Made by a program: the position numbers and the translations under genes. From a virus: 64,000 bases of DNA. Positions 25,058 through 34,927 of the stretch are shown here, in pieces. The stretch is from positions 1 through 64,000 of the IMG/VR virus record IMGVR_UViG_3300042905_005483; one strand, 5' to 3'. The first letter of the stretch is position 1, and each line of letters starts with the position of its first letter. The notes beneath the pieces were generated by a model, which did no database searches, was not told the DNA's origin, and worked only from the letters and a program-made list of their open reading frames with translations.

Positions 25058-27508
25058 TTATACCGGGAATACTGTTTTGCCGTCGGTTGTGCAGAATAGC
25101 GCCTCTGATTTTATTGCCGTGGCGTCAACACGGGTGACGGTTGCCGGGCTGTCTGCGCAACCGGTGCGGATACGCTGCCCCGTCGCAATTTCGACTGCTG
25201 TTAACGCGCCGTCGATCGTGTACGGACTTTTTACAGAGAATTTTACGCGGAACTGCAGGTATGCATTTGCGCCAGCAGTGATTTGATTAAACGGCGCAGA
25301 AAATTGTGTTGTAATTCGGCCGGTCTGCTGATTGACAGTTGTTGTTTTTGTAATTGCAACCGGCCGGCCGTTTACACCTTTTGCGTACATGGCCGTCTTA
25401 CCGGCGACAACTTCCGCTGACGCTACTACCTCTCGCGGTGTAAGTGAGACAGTGATTAAGCTGTTGTTTATGCATTCTTGACACGGATTGCAGATCATCG
25501 CCACAACGTCCATGTACGGGCATCGCTGCGGGACCAAAAGAAGTTTCAGCGGATTGATGCTGCATGATTGTTGCGCGAGCCAGCGTTCAATATTTGCTTC
25601 GTGCTGGAATTTTACATTGTTAACTCGGTCGCCAATCTGCACGTAGAACGCCTGAACACGGTTTATCTCTTCTGCCACCGCAGCGTAGTCGTTGCACTCG
25701 CAGCACGGCCCGCAGTTTCCGCCAAGCTGCTGCGGCACGGTGGGTGATGGAATAACGTACGCAGCACCTGCTGGACGAGTCGTCGGTTTTTTTGCCCAAA
25801 GGCAGTCAGTGGCAGCAATAACAAAGTCGCCGCCGGGAGCAGCAGCGCCATTAATCTTAGTAATCGATTGTGCGACGATTGACGTGTCCGGGCAGCTTGA
25901 ATACTTCCCGGCGCCACTTCCGGCAATAGCGCTAAATGTAATAGCCGTGTTTACACGAAAATTGTTGATTGTTGAATCACCCGCTGCAATTGTCGTATTG
26001 AATCCGTTTTTAAAGCTGATTCGCCCGGTGTACGGCCCGCAGACCGCGGCGCAGTTTGGGCTACTCTTTACAGACAGACTGCGCAGTCTTTTTGGCATTT
26101 TGTAAACAGCGCGAGAGTCAATCTGCGCGTTTACTGGTGTCAGATATTTGTCGTAATTTCGACGTCTCGGCCCTTCGCCGTTTTTGAAGGCGTCTGGTTG
26201 CCATGTTTTGTAAGCCAAAAGAGAACAAACCTGATTGCTCTTTTTCCAGCTATACAGCGTATAATCAGCGCCCCATTCTTTGATGCTGTCAGCGGTCCCG
26301 CCGGCAAAAGTGTCGAACACTACCGTGCCAGCAGAATCTACGATTTGAATATCTGCTTTAGCGGCGTCTCGTGGCGTTGGAAATCCGTCGGGCCGTCCGT
26401 AATCCACGCAGCCAACGTTGTACAGATGTTTTATTTTAAGCGGCGGCACTACTTTGGGGCCCGCCCCGTATTCGCCGAGGTCATCGAAACTTAATTCAAA
26501 GTCAGCGATGAGGTAACGCACCTCGTCTGTCGGCGCTACGAGCGGATAATCGAGGCCGCTTTGCGGTTGCACTACGCCCACGCCAGCTCTGCCGCGTTCT
26601 GACGACAAGAAAGTGCTGTAAGCGTTTAAGTTAGCCGGCGTCAGCGTGTAACCGCCACCGAGCGACAACATAGCGTCGTTTATGGCGTGCCGACATGCGT
26701 AAATTGACTCGCCACTATTCGCGGTAAAAAAGGTAGTTACAATGATTGGCGTGTTGTCTACGATCAAAAAAGTGGGGCTGCCGGAATCGTACTTTCTAAT
26801 ACCGCGCATAGCGTCAGCCGGCCCAAGACCCGAACCAAGAACATCAACCACTATCTCGTTTGGTACTTGTGGCGGTATTTGTACACGGCGTAACAATACG
26901 CTCTTGTCTTGGTTCAGCGATATTCCCAGTAACTCTTCAGCAAAATCGCTGTCGTTGTAATTCATCGCAAACTTTTCTCTCCAGTTGTCTGGGAGAATTC
27001 GCGCGAACGTTATTGTCGGCGGGACATCGCTGTCTAACACGCCTACCGTAAAGTCGCCGGCGGCTGATTCCTGCACGGCTGTTATTGTTTTTGTCACAGT
27101 TTGGTTGTCTCTTGTGACAAACCGAATAAGACTCCCAGCTGGCGGATAAAAATCGTCGTGTTGGCAAAAAATTACGTGTCGCGGACTGATGAGCGTGCCC
27201 GCCATATGGTGGCTGCTCGACGGCAGAATGCCGCCGGCAAGGCGCAGCGTCGGATGCATGTTCCACGGCGAACAGCACGTTAAATCGATGTCGTACGCCC
27301 AGCAATTTGGATTGCGTACAAAATTAGCGGTCGCGTTTAAATCGGTTTCGCCGCCGGCGCGGTTGACGTTGTTTTCATAAAAGTTGAGAAACAGGTCTAA
27401 GCCATAAAGACCGTTCGCCTGCACGCCGTCGAAATAGCGCGATTTAAAATTTTTGCCGACCAGCAAATTTTTAATGTAGTCGGATGTGACGCTGTTTCCG
27501 CATGCCAT
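25058..27508 (-). CDS. Tail/fibre protein with trypsin-like (S1-fold) domain
   Basis: 816 aa. Residues about 85-265 carry a chymotrypsin-type triad pattern: GTLISPRHVIFCQHDD (H117, cf. LTAAHC), TVGVLDSDV (D159), and KYDSGSP (S242, cf. GDSGGP). The middle is Cys-rich (GGNCGPCCECNDY; ICNPCQEC). SITKINGAAAPGGDFVIAATD at about 555-575 fits the cluster's ING motif. May cleave host surface protein, process fibres, or be an inactive fold; all three are inference. Confidence 0.6.
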   Translation of the reverse strand: MACGNSVTSDYIKNLLVGKNFKSRYFDGVQANGLYGLDLFLNFYENNVNRAGGETDLNATANFVRNPNCWAYDIDLTCCSPWNMHPTLRLAGGILPSSSHHMAGTLISPRHVIFCQHDDFYPPAGSLIRFVTRDNQTVTKTITAVQESAAGDFTVGVLDSDVPPTITFARILPDNWREKFAMNYNDSDFAEELLGISLNQDKSVLLRRVQIPPQVPNEIVVDVLGSGLGPADAMRGIRKYDSGSPTFLIVDNTPIIVTTFFTANSGESIYACRHAINDAMLSLGGGYTLTPANLNAYSTFLSSERGRAGVGVVQPQSGLDYPLVAPTDEVRYLIADFELSFDDLGEYGAGPKVVPPLKIKHLYNVGCVDYGRPDGFPTPRDAAKADIQIVDSAGTVVFDTFAGGTADSIKEWGADYTLYSWKKSNQVCSLLAYKTWQPDAFKNGEGPRRRNYDKYLTPVNAQIDSRAVYKMPKRLRSLSVKSSPNCAAVCGPYTGRISFKNGFNTTIAAGDSTINNFRVNTAITFSAIAGSGAGKYSSCPDTSIVAQSITKINGAAAPGGDFVIAATDCLWAKKPTTRPAGAAYVIPSPTVPQQLGGNCGPCCECNDYAAVAEEINRVQAFYVQIGDRVNNVKFQHEANIERWLAQQSCSINPLKLLLVPQRCPYMDVVAMICNPCQECINNSLITVSLTPREVVASAEVVAGKTAMYAKGVNGRPVAITKTTTVNQQTGRITTQFSAPFNQITAGANAYLQFRVKFSVKSPYTIDGALTAVEIATGQRIRTGCADSPATVTRVDATAIKSEALFCTTDGKTVFPV

Positions 27509-27512
27509 CGCG

Positions 27513-28460
27513 TCACCCCGTAGTTGTGTCGCATCCAGAGCTGCTCAGGCGACTGCCGAGCACAACTAGACTCATCTGAGTTACTTCGGAACCAAGCCGT
27601 GTCACGAAGTTTTGCAGCGTAGTAATACCGTCGCCGAAGCGATCGATTTGCGACAACACCGCGTTTAGCTCTGAGCAGCCGCAGCACGGTTGCGCGCAGA
27701 TGTCGCTGATTTTAATACCACCCGCGATCGTTTCTATTTCAATGCAGTCATTTGGCGCAATCTCGAAGTTGCCGTTTATGCCCGTCTGTCCGTTTATGCT
27801 GGTAATGCAGTCAGCCGTGTCCGGAATCTGGCAGAGACAGTTTTGATTGAGGTTTTCACCCGAGATCGCCTGAAACACGATTTGAGTTTCTGCGCCGGAA
27901 GTTATTACGTTTAGCCGTACGTTAGGCCCAGCCACAAGCGTTACGTCGCCGTAAATAGGCGCGCTTGTTTCGGTATTGTTGATAACCTGCAGGCGTGACA
28001 CAGCGCGCAGCATCGGGCGGATTGCGCCCGGCTCTAGTTCAGCAGACGCGCTGGTAAACGTGTACAGCCCCGACGGCAGCAGATCGATCTCGTCGAGGTT
28101 GCCAATTACGATGTAGCCCACTGAATCGTAAAAGTTATCAATACCGATCAGTGCGTACGCCCGGTTAGCGATGAACGAGCTACGCGCAATGTTTGTGGCG
28201 GCTACGTCTACAGTGTTTGTGCCGTCAGAGTAGCCGACAACGATGTTAAACCCGGTCGGCGAGATCAACAGCGACTTGATGAAGAAACCAGCCGGCGTAA
28301 AAGTCGTACCAGAGTGGATTGGCAGGTAGAGCTCTACGATGAAACTGTCGGGGATCGTGATTACGCTACTGGTGTCTACTTTGGAAGCGCGCTCAGTCAG
28401 TGGGTAAGCCCGCTGCGAGTTATGATTTAGCCACTGTAGATTCCAATTTCCAATAGGCAT
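27513..28460 (-). CDS. Adhesin/fibre paralog D of the R-x-YP family
   Basis: 315 aa. N-terminus WNLQWLNHNSQRAYPLTERAS, then a beta domain (SFIVELYLPIHSG ... FFIKSLLISPTGFNIVVGY), the CITSINGQTGINGNFEI motif at about 213-229, and GCSELNAVLSQIDRFGDGI near the C-terminus, a helical segment possibly for oligomerisation. Best-preserved example of the family. Only 4 nt separate it from the 27508 gene. Confidence 0.65.
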   Translation of the reverse strand: MPIGNWNLQWLNHNSQRAYPLTERASKVDTSSVITIPDSFIVELYLPIHSGTTFTPAGFFIKSLLISPTGFNIVVGYSDGTNTVDVAATNIARSSFIANRAYALIGIDNFYDSVGYIVIGNLDEIDLLPSGLYTFTSASAELEPGAIRPMLRAVSRLQVINNTETSAPIYGDVTLVAGPNVRLNVITSGAETQIVFQAISGENLNQNCLCQIPDTADCITSINGQTGINGNFEIAPNDCIEIETIAGGIKISDICAQPCCGCSELNAVLSQIDRFGDGITTLQNFVTRLGSEVTQMSLVVLGSRLSSSGCDTTTG

Positions 28461-28463
28461 GGC

Positions 28464-30374
28464 TTAGCTGCCTGCGTCAATGATGATGCCTGATACGCGT
28501 AAAATGCCGACTTCTGGATACGTGTCTGATACGCTGTAAGCGCGTTGAATTGTTACAAGTACCGTGTCGCCGGGAGCAACAGTAAATAAACCGCTATCGC
28601 GCTGAACGACTTGATCGCGCAGCACTAAAATACTCTGCCCGTTGCTCGGGAACGCAAGCGCAGTGTCGCTTGCGGGCAGCGGGGTTGCGCCCGTTCCGGG
28701 AACGTTTATTTTGCGGTACGTAAGAGTAAGCGCGGGTAGTGCTGTTGTGTTGCCCGTCAATGCGCCGCCGCGACCAAACAGCTGCACACGTATTTTCATC
28801 TGTAGCGACGCCGGCGCGCTTAAGCTTACGTACGGGATGTTGAACCGCAGCCGCAGCGACGACTCTTGGGCGCCCGGAAGACCAAGATAAGGAATATCTT
28901 TGTACAACCGCTCGACGGCGTCGTTTAAGCGCACAATCTGCGGAGCCACTTCGCGTTCAGCGAACTGGTTGTTGAAATTTATCCGGACTAAACCCTGATG
29001 CGCTAATACATTTTCACCGGCCGAGAAATCGAACGCTGTTTTTTCTGCATTTGTAAGCGGCCGCGTACGCGTGCTGGTCAGGCTAAGCTGGGTCAGGTTG
29101 TGGGCGACGACACCCTCAGCAACCCATATTTTTTGCAGCTTATTTTTTTCGATTACGTCACCAAGAACTTTGCCGTTTGCGTCTACGCCAAGCGGCGCGC
29201 AATCGACGACCTGCAGATTCAGGTCTAGTTCGAGGTCGCCAGTGTTTCCGGGCTCGCCATCGCAATTTAAAACTTCGATCGGGCTTTCTGGCGCAGGAGC
29301 CAGACTTGTTACCACTGTGCGGTCGTTTCCGAGCAGCATGCGAAGGAAAATAACCGTGACACGCATAGCCTCTGAACGCGGGCACTCGGCACGATTGGCG
29401 AGCACCTCTGTAATGTTATTTATTCCAGCTCCTGCCACAGCCGGAGAGGCCGGCCACGGTACGTCTGTCTGGCAGTCGCTCATCCACCAAATGCCATTTA
29501 CGTCGCAGACGGCTAAACCCGCAGGACCGAGCGGTATTTCCGTGCCGCCGACAAGCGACGTTCCTTTGTCCCAAAGCATGGACACTGATTGAATTGGCAC
29601 GGGCGGCCACACCCGAGAAAGCGCCGGGTGTTTCGAGATGTTGTAACCGAACACTGCGCCAGCCGGAGCTTTGCCGTTAAACACAGTGTGATTTGCCGGC
29701 AGCCAACCCGGAAGAGCCGACGACGGCGATACAATGGCTACCTTGTTGTTTGAGACCGCTTGTCCTGTGCCGGCAGGGGCGGCAATAAGATCAAACCTGT
29801 AGTGCGTGTGGTCGTTCGTGTAATCGCGCAGCTGCGGCATTACGATTACGCGTAACGCGTCAGAGCAGTTATCCCGCGGGCCCTGCACGTAGCACACGCT
29901 TACCGTAACAGGCGGTTGTTGTTTTGTTAACTTTCCCGGCTCACTGGCAGACAGAAAATACCGACCCGGGGCGACTGTTTGTCCGACAGACGCATTCAAA
30001 TTTTCAAATGTCACCAAACCGCGGAGAACGATGTCTCCCCGGTCAGCTGCTTTTTTGCGCAAACACATGCCGACGCACTCAGCCGACGGCAGTACCACAA
30101 TAGCTTGTGTTGCTGTATCGACTTCTGTAGCTACGAGAGCACGTTCGTATCGCTGCGCGACGTGATTCCAAAAGACAGGTTGTCCCGGTAATACGTCTGA
30201 CGCAATCGTCGCATCAACGTCAAATAGCGCACGGCCGGCGTCTGAAGCGTCGAGCCTGTCCTTGAGGTAATCGGTGCGGTCCTCTAGCGTCCGGTCGGGG
30301 CGGTTAACTACCCCGGCATCGACGGGCTCTCCCGGCGTAACGTGTCGAATGTTGTGAAGCCAATTTCCGGACAT
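28464..30374 (-). CDS. Large tail-fibre/baseplate-attached protein
   Basis: 636 aa, beta-rich. N-terminus MSGNWLHNIRHVTPGEPVDAG then NRPDRTLEDRTDYLKDRLD resembles the baseplate-anchoring start of several myovirus fibres. The C-terminus (about 500-636) is a beta sandwich. ATG 30374 is inside a CsrA-type hairpin (30369-30382), and an SD GGAGG lies six nt upstream. Likely the first fibre translated after the baseplate genes. Confidence 0.6.
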   Translation of the reverse strand: MSGNWLHNIRHVTPGEPVDAGVVNRPDRTLEDRTDYLKDRLDASDAGRALFDVDATIASDVLPGQPVFWNHVAQRYERALVATEVDTATQAIVVLPSAECVGMCLRKKAADRGDIVLRGLVTFENLNASVGQTVAPGRYFLSASEPGKLTKQQPPVTVSVCYVQGPRDNCSDALRVIVMPQLRDYTNDHTHYRFDLIAAPAGTGQAVSNNKVAIVSPSSALPGWLPANHTVFNGKAPAGAVFGYNISKHPALSRVWPPVPIQSVSMLWDKGTSLVGGTEIPLGPAGLAVCDVNGIWWMSDCQTDVPWPASPAVAGAGINNITEVLANRAECPRSEAMRVTVIFLRMLLGNDRTVVTSLAPAPESPIEVLNCDGEPGNTGDLELDLNLQVVDCAPLGVDANGKVLGDVIEKNKLQKIWVAEGVVAHNLTQLSLTSTRTRPLTNAEKTAFDFSAGENVLAHQGLVRINFNNQFAEREVAPQIVRLNDAVERLYKDIPYLGLPGAQESSLRLRFNIPYVSLSAPASLQMKIRVQLFGRGGALTGNTTALPALTLTYRKINVPGTGATPLPASDTALAFPSNGQSILVLRDQVVQRDSGLFTVAPGDTVLVTIQRAYSVSDTYPEVGILRVSGIIIDAGS

Positions 30375-30382
30375 CCTTGTCC
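30369..30382 (-). promoter_or_regulatory. CsrA-type hairpin covering the start codon of the 30374 fibre gene
   Basis: Minus-strand GGAC-AAGGAT-GTCC: 4-bp stem, ANGGAN hexaloop, C-G closing pair. It contains ACAAGGAUGU, the full core of the CsrA SELEX consensus as I recall it. The AUG starts in the loop. Binding would block initiation. Confidence 0.6.
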
Positions 30383-30392
30383 TCCGACATGT

Positions 30393-31034
30393 TTACTTGA
30401 AAGAGATATCCCATGTTATGCCAATCTGAGACGAAGCTGTTTTGGCAACTTGATTGCCTGACGCTAGAACCGTCCGAGCAAACACGGCGTCTTTTGTGCG
30501 GTCGCTGAACACCGGCGCAGCGACGAGCGCTACGGCGTAAACCTTGCTGTTGTGTGCCGGCGAGAATGCTTTTCCGTGAACACCTGTGCTTCCGGCTGTC
30601 TGCGCAAAAAACGTTAATTTGTTGAACTGCTGCTCTAGCGGCAAATCGTCGAGGTTTGCTTCGGTGCCGCTTGCGACGCTGCTGGTCGGCTCGATGATTA
30701 ACGGGATACGTAAAAAGTCGCGGTTGCCGGACAGGCTGTTGTAGTAACCAATGCTGTCGGAGCGCGGAAAGCTGGAAGAAACAGACACAGCCGTCCCCGC
30801 AAGCGCAGCTGCCGAAGATTGATTCTCAAACTCAATGTACATCGCCGAGATGTGGTAACTGTCCCTGTTCGGCTGAAACCGGTAACCAAGCTGCCTCGAT
30901 GCGATAAAACCCCACGAATACTGAATCTGGTTAGGCTGATCGCCGACGAGAGATTTCTCGCCGCCGACCGGGCAATCCCAAATCGTTACGTGGCCGTTTA
31001 CGAAAGACGCCGGAATTACGCTATTTTCGTCCAT
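30393..31034 (-). CDS. Baseplate/fibre hypothetical protein
   Basis: 213 aa from ATG 31034 (MDENSVIPASFVNGHV), just downstream of the preceding TAG; SD AGGCG. The longer frame to 31085 overlaps the upstream gene and is rejected. Predicted all-beta; the segment about residues 55-80 contains FENQSSAAALAGTAV. Function inferred only from position between baseplate and fibre genes. Confidence 0.6.
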   Translation of the reverse strand: MDENSVIPASFVNGHVTIWDCPVGGEKSLVGDQPNQIQYSWGFIASRQLGYRFQPNRDSYHISAMYIEFENQSSAAALAGTAVSVSSSFPRSDSIGYYNSLSGNRDFLRIPLIIEPTSSVASGTEANLDDLPLEQQFNKLTFFAQTAGSTGVHGKAFSPAHNSKVYAVALVAAPVFSDRTKDAVFARTVLASGNQVAKTASSQIGITWDISFK

Positions 31035-31041
31035 TGTTCGC

Positions 31042-32745
31042 CTATTGGCAGGTGCCGGATAAAAGTCGGGCAAAAGCGCCTTCATCGATTACGTACGTAT
31101 CGTCAATATTGTCGCTGGCTGGTTCGGCGCCCGTGAACGTAGCCGGCACGTCGTCGAGCATTTTGTCGCCGTCAATTTCCTCTGTTTTTCCTGACAGCTC
31201 AAACACAACAATCATGGCCGTCTGCGGCGGAATTAAGCGCCGCAGGTGCCGGATATTATGTAAATTGAGCGCGTCTACGCCAAGCGCAGCCACCACTATT
31301 CTAACAACAAAAACGTTGTTTCTGAGCACGTTTTCAATTAGAAACCGCATAGGGTTAATATTCTGCGGTAAATCGTCTATTGTGGGCTCGTCGGTGGCCT
31401 GCTCGCGGCGGTCTAGAATGTGCGCGAGCGTCCCGGTCCGCTTGTTTTTCACAACGCACGGGTCGGCTGCGGCTTCCGCCAACGCTATTCCGCGCGCGTG
31501 CAGCATGTCAAAGAACTGCGTCGCGTCAGCCGGGAAACCGCCTAATTTAAACTTTACGTACGTGTAGCCGGTTGGGTGCTCCGTCGTTATCTCTAGCGGA
31601 ATAACTTTGTTCTCAAAAACAAGGTCACCCAAAAAGCACGACGGTAAAAACCCGTTGTCCACGGCGAGAGCCAGCAGCTCTTTGCGGGGATTGGCGATCG
31701 TGGTTATGACTATCCCGCTGTCGTTTTCGGTGACGATCGGCTCGAATATCTGAGTGGCCAACTCGTCGCTTTTTGTGGCGGGTAAGATGTTTTCGTCACC
31801 CGGCATTTTGTAAGAGTGAAGATTGAAAAACTCCAGCACCTCGAAACAGCGGACAAGCTGCGACCCCGCGGCAAGAACGGCGCCAACGCTGACGAGCGGT
31901 TCGGCGGGTTCTTGAAACCGATACACGGCCGAATCTGAGGCAATAACCAACCCACGGCTGTCGTAAAAAACAGCTTCGATGGTTTCTTTATTTTCCGCCG
32001 TCAGCGGTATGCCGCACAGAGCCGAAAACGCCAAGTCGATGTCTTTAGCCGTTGCGCCGCCATTCACGAGCCCGTTGGTAATGGCGTTCATCAGTAGCTT
32101 TGAGTTTTCACTGCTACTCAGTTGTAAACCAAGCGCATAAGCAAATTGCGTAAACACGTACTGGTAGTCAAAGTCGCCGCAAAACCCCCACAGCGTGATT
32201 TCTTCATCGTCCGCAGCTTCTTGCACTGGCGCCCGCAGAAAGCTTTCATTGTTGAACGGGTCTGCCGTAAACCGTATAGCTCCGGCAACTGGGTCAACAA
32301 TAAAGTCTACTCCGCCAAGCAGCACTGAGGTGGGAAACACAATTTTGTTGAAAATCTGCTGCACATTTTTTAGAGTTGGCGGCACTGGAAAAGAAAACAA
32401 CGCGCTTTCAGGTGGCACATCAAATTGCAGCTTGCCATTAAAATAAATGTCGGGTTGATCGAACGCGGCGGCGTTGATTTGATTGCTGTTTAGTTCACTC
32501 TTGCGAATGACGATTGGTACCAGCAACTCTTCGTGAAAAATTGGGACTTCGTAGCGGCTCGTGGCCGCAACGACTTCTAGCAGATTACGATGCGCCTGCG
32601 CTGAACCAAGGCCGAGCGCTGTCACGTAAGACAGCAACTGGTCCGATCCGGTGTAGGTCTTTGCCCAGAAGGTGCCGAGTACAGTTAACAAATTACGGGC
32701 CCGGTCAAAATCTGAACCGGGGTAGACGTATTCTGGTTTTGCCAT
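31042..32745 (-). CDS. Baseplate protein (unassigned wedge or fibre-anchor)
   Basis: 567 aa. N-terminal 60 residues helical (FDRARNLLTVLGTFWAKTYTG), then mixed alpha/beta; contains FFDMLHARGIALAEAA at about 415. Directly downstream of baseplate J, a position often held by tail-protein-I-like wedge components. I see no domain I can name. C-terminal 70 residues are acidic. Confidence 0.6.
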   Translation of the reverse strand: MAKPEYVYPGSDFDRARNLLTVLGTFWAKTYTGSDQLLSYVTALGLGSAQAHRNLLEVVAATSRYEVPIFHEELLVPIVIRKSELNSNQINAAAFDQPDIYFNGKLQFDVPPESALFSFPVPPTLKNVQQIFNKIVFPTSVLLGGVDFIVDPVAGAIRFTADPFNNESFLRAPVQEAADDEEITLWGFCGDFDYQYVFTQFAYALGLQLSSSENSKLLMNAITNGLVNGGATAKDIDLAFSALCGIPLTAENKETIEAVFYDSRGLVIASDSAVYRFQEPAEPLVSVGAVLAAGSQLVRCFEVLEFFNLHSYKMPGDENILPATKSDELATQIFEPIVTENDSGIVITTIANPRKELLALAVDNGFLPSCFLGDLVFENKVIPLEITTEHPTGYTYVKFKLGGFPADATQFFDMLHARGIALAEAAADPCVVKNKRTGTLAHILDRREQATDEPTIDDLPQNINPMRFLIENVLRNNVFVVRIVVAALGVDALNLHNIRHLRRLIPPQTAMIVVFELSGKTEEIDGDKMLDDVPATFTGAEPASDNIDDTYVIDEGAFARLLSGTCQ

Positions 32746-32753
32746 AGTTGCAC

Positions 32754-34409
32754 TTAGTCGGTAAAGCCGGCGGTGGCTGTTGTTATGGCGATATCCGCTA
32801 CGCCGACGAGAAACGCGGTAGTTCTCCCGGTGACCAAGCGTTGCGGGTCGTTAGGTATTGTGAGCAGCGTATTGTCTCGCAGGTAAGCAATCGTGCCGTC
32901 AGGGCGGTGAATTTTTCCAAACATATCAATCTCGCGAATCGCTTGTCGGCCGCTGAGATACTTGTGCGCGGCGCCGCTAATAATCGACGAATGCAGTTGT
33001 CCGCCAAAACCAATATTGCCGATAGCTTTTACAATAGCTAGTTTGATTTCAGCGATTGTCGAATCTAAGACGGGCTCGCTGGCTTCCGTTTGAATCGTAA
33101 ACGATATTCTGGTGAAACACGGTACAGCCGCTTTTACCAGAATGTCTGTGCCCCGCGCCCGCGTGTCACGAGACGTTAAAAAGTCATGAATCTCGGCGAC
33201 AAGCGGCATGCTGCGTGTAGTGACTGCGTACTGCGCCGTCGTCACGTTCGGGATAAGGTTATTCTCCGTGGTTGGCAGCACGGTTTCGTCTTCAAACTGA
33301 ATGATCGCGTACTGATAGCGCGTGTATGCGCTCTCATGTAAGTACTTGATGTCAGGAACGTATGCGATGTCTGTTAAATTAGCGCCGCGGTCTTCCATTA
33401 AGATTTTGTGCGCTTCATCGTCCTTGCTGGGAGTCGTAACGCGAACAATGTCGTAAAAACCGGGTGTGATCTCGCGGTCAAGGTTGACTTGCCACACGCT
33501 GCCTACGTCGCCGGGGCCTATGTACTTCGCCGGCAGAAAGTTTGTTACCTCTTGCCCTGTAAAATTTGTCTGCACGTATACGTCTACTTTGCCGCCGCCA
33601 GAAATAGGAAACAGGCCGTGCTGGTCTCTTTGCTGTTCTGGGTCGCCGCACCCAAGCACAGAGCAGTGCAGCATATTTTCAAACTTGCTTTGCGCCCGTA
33701 TTAAAGCCTCGTAGCTCTTGCGCCCGCCGATTGTCTTAGCGGCCAAACCAGTGGCTAGCTTTTGTAAGTATTCTTCGTTGGTGCTCGCGTCACGGCCGGC
33801 AATAAAGTCGCTCGCAGCAAAAAGTTCTAATACGTTGTTCTGAGCGAAATTTGGAATCAGTTTCGTGCCGCGGGGTATGTTACCGCTGGCGCCTACCTCC
33901 ACGGCCTGCACTGTAATGTTCGCCGCGTACGTGCCGTCACCAACAACAACGAGCTTTTTGTCGTTGTCGTCCCGCGGTTGCGCAGTTGGCGGTATAAGCA
34001 CAAAGTCGTTCGTAGTCACAAATTCAATATCGTCGGCAGAGAGTATTACCCCGGCCGCAATGTTTGTCAGCACCGGCAGATTAACCACAACTGTCACAAG
34101 CCCGGTTGCTTCTGTGCCACTGTCTCGCACAACGTTGTAGTTCGACAAAACGCGGTCAACGAGTTCTACTTCTGCCAGCGCCGGGTTTTTTATGATCTGC
34201 CAAAGACTATTGCTCTGCAGTACGAGATCGATGTTTTCTCGAACGGCTGCGGCCAGCACGCTATTGAAATACAGCACAAGGTCGTGAAACGCTCCGCGGG
34301 TGAGCTCGACTTCTGGGTGGCGCTCCTGCATTAGTTGCGTGAACGTCGCAAAAATCGCCTCGACCTTTTCGGGCGCTAACTCGTCTAGTTTCGTGATTTC
34401 TAGTGGCAT
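32754..34409 (-). CDS. Baseplate J-like wedge protein
   Basis: 551 aa. The gpJ/T4 gp6-like core is recognisable: ITVQAVEVGASGNIPRGTKLI, then LELFAASDFIAGRDASTNEEYLQKL, preceding a helical and a C-terminal beta domain (ILVKAAVPCFTRISFTIQ). It forms the baseplate wedge ring that triggers sheath contraction. N-terminal helices (ELTRGAFHDLVLYF) fit the family. Downstream of a gp25-like gene, as expected in myoviruses. Confidence 0.85.
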   Translation of the reverse strand: MPLEITKLDELAPEKVEAIFATFTQLMQERHPEVELTRGAFHDLVLYFNSVLAAAVRENIDLVLQSNSLWQIIKNPALAEVELVDRVLSNYNVVRDSGTEATGLVTVVVNLPVLTNIAAGVILSADDIEFVTTNDFVLIPPTAQPRDDNDKKLVVVGDGTYAANITVQAVEVGASGNIPRGTKLIPNFAQNNVLELFAASDFIAGRDASTNEEYLQKLATGLAAKTIGGRKSYEALIRAQSKFENMLHCSVLGCGDPEQQRDQHGLFPISGGGKVDVYVQTNFTGQEVTNFLPAKYIGPGDVGSVWQVNLDREITPGFYDIVRVTTPSKDDEAHKILMEDRGANLTDIAYVPDIKYLHESAYTRYQYAIIQFEDETVLPTTENNLIPNVTTAQYAVTTRSMPLVAEIHDFLTSRDTRARGTDILVKAAVPCFTRISFTIQTEASEPVLDSTIAEIKLAIVKAIGNIGFGGQLHSSIISGAAHKYLSGRQAIREIDMFGKIHRPDGTIAYLRDNTLLTIPNDPQRLVTGRTTAFLVGVADIAITTATAGFTD

Positions 34410-34411
34410 GG

Positions 34412-34921
34412 TTAAGCCTGCGGAATAATTTCGATTGGGACGACTACCTGTCGCGAAGACCCGGCGCGGCTGTTAATTTTAACACGTAGTTGAAGATACG
34501 TCGCGCTGGTTGCCGTCTTCTGGCCAACAGTGTTATCCGGGACAATAGTCGACGAAAGCAGCTCCGCCGAAAGAAAGCGCTCGTCGTCGGGCATATCGGC
34601 GTATTCTTCGTTTATCAGGTTTCGGCGTACAACAACGGCTGAAAAAGAAAACTCTGTCTCAACGTTTAGCTTGGTTAAGAATTTGCCGGTTCGCGCCGCC
34701 CGCATAAAATTGCAGCCGCGTTTGGGCTTGCCGGGCATAGACCCTACTTCAGTCATAAATTCCAGCAGCCACCGCTGGGCTAGCTTTTGCGGGCCAACGC
34801 AAATAGCGCCGTTGTCGGTCTCGTTGAATAGCTCCAAACCGAGACGCGTTTTTTTCTTGGTGTTAACGTTTCGTAACGCCAAGTAGTCGTATTTACGATT
34901 TGCATAGTCGCTTAGTGCCAT
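34412..34921 (-). CDS. Probable gp25-like baseplate wedge protein
   Basis: 169 aa. Position immediately before baseplate J and size suggest the gp25/gpW role that nucleates sheath assembly. RWLLEFMTEVGSMPGKPKRGCNF could correspond to the region near the family's conserved EPR, but no EPR is visible. C-terminus YLQLRVKINSRAGSSRQ is a beta hairpin. Inference mostly from synteny. Confidence 0.45.
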   Translation of the reverse strand: MALSDYANRKYDYLALRNVNTKKKTRLGLELFNETDNGAICVGPQKLAQRWLLEFMTEVGSMPGKPKRGCNFMRAARTGKFLTKLNVETEFSFSAVVVRRNLINEEYADMPDDERFLSAELLSSTIVPDNTVGQKTATSATYLQLRVKINSRAGSSRQVVVPIEIIPQA

Positions 34922-34927
34922 AACGTA

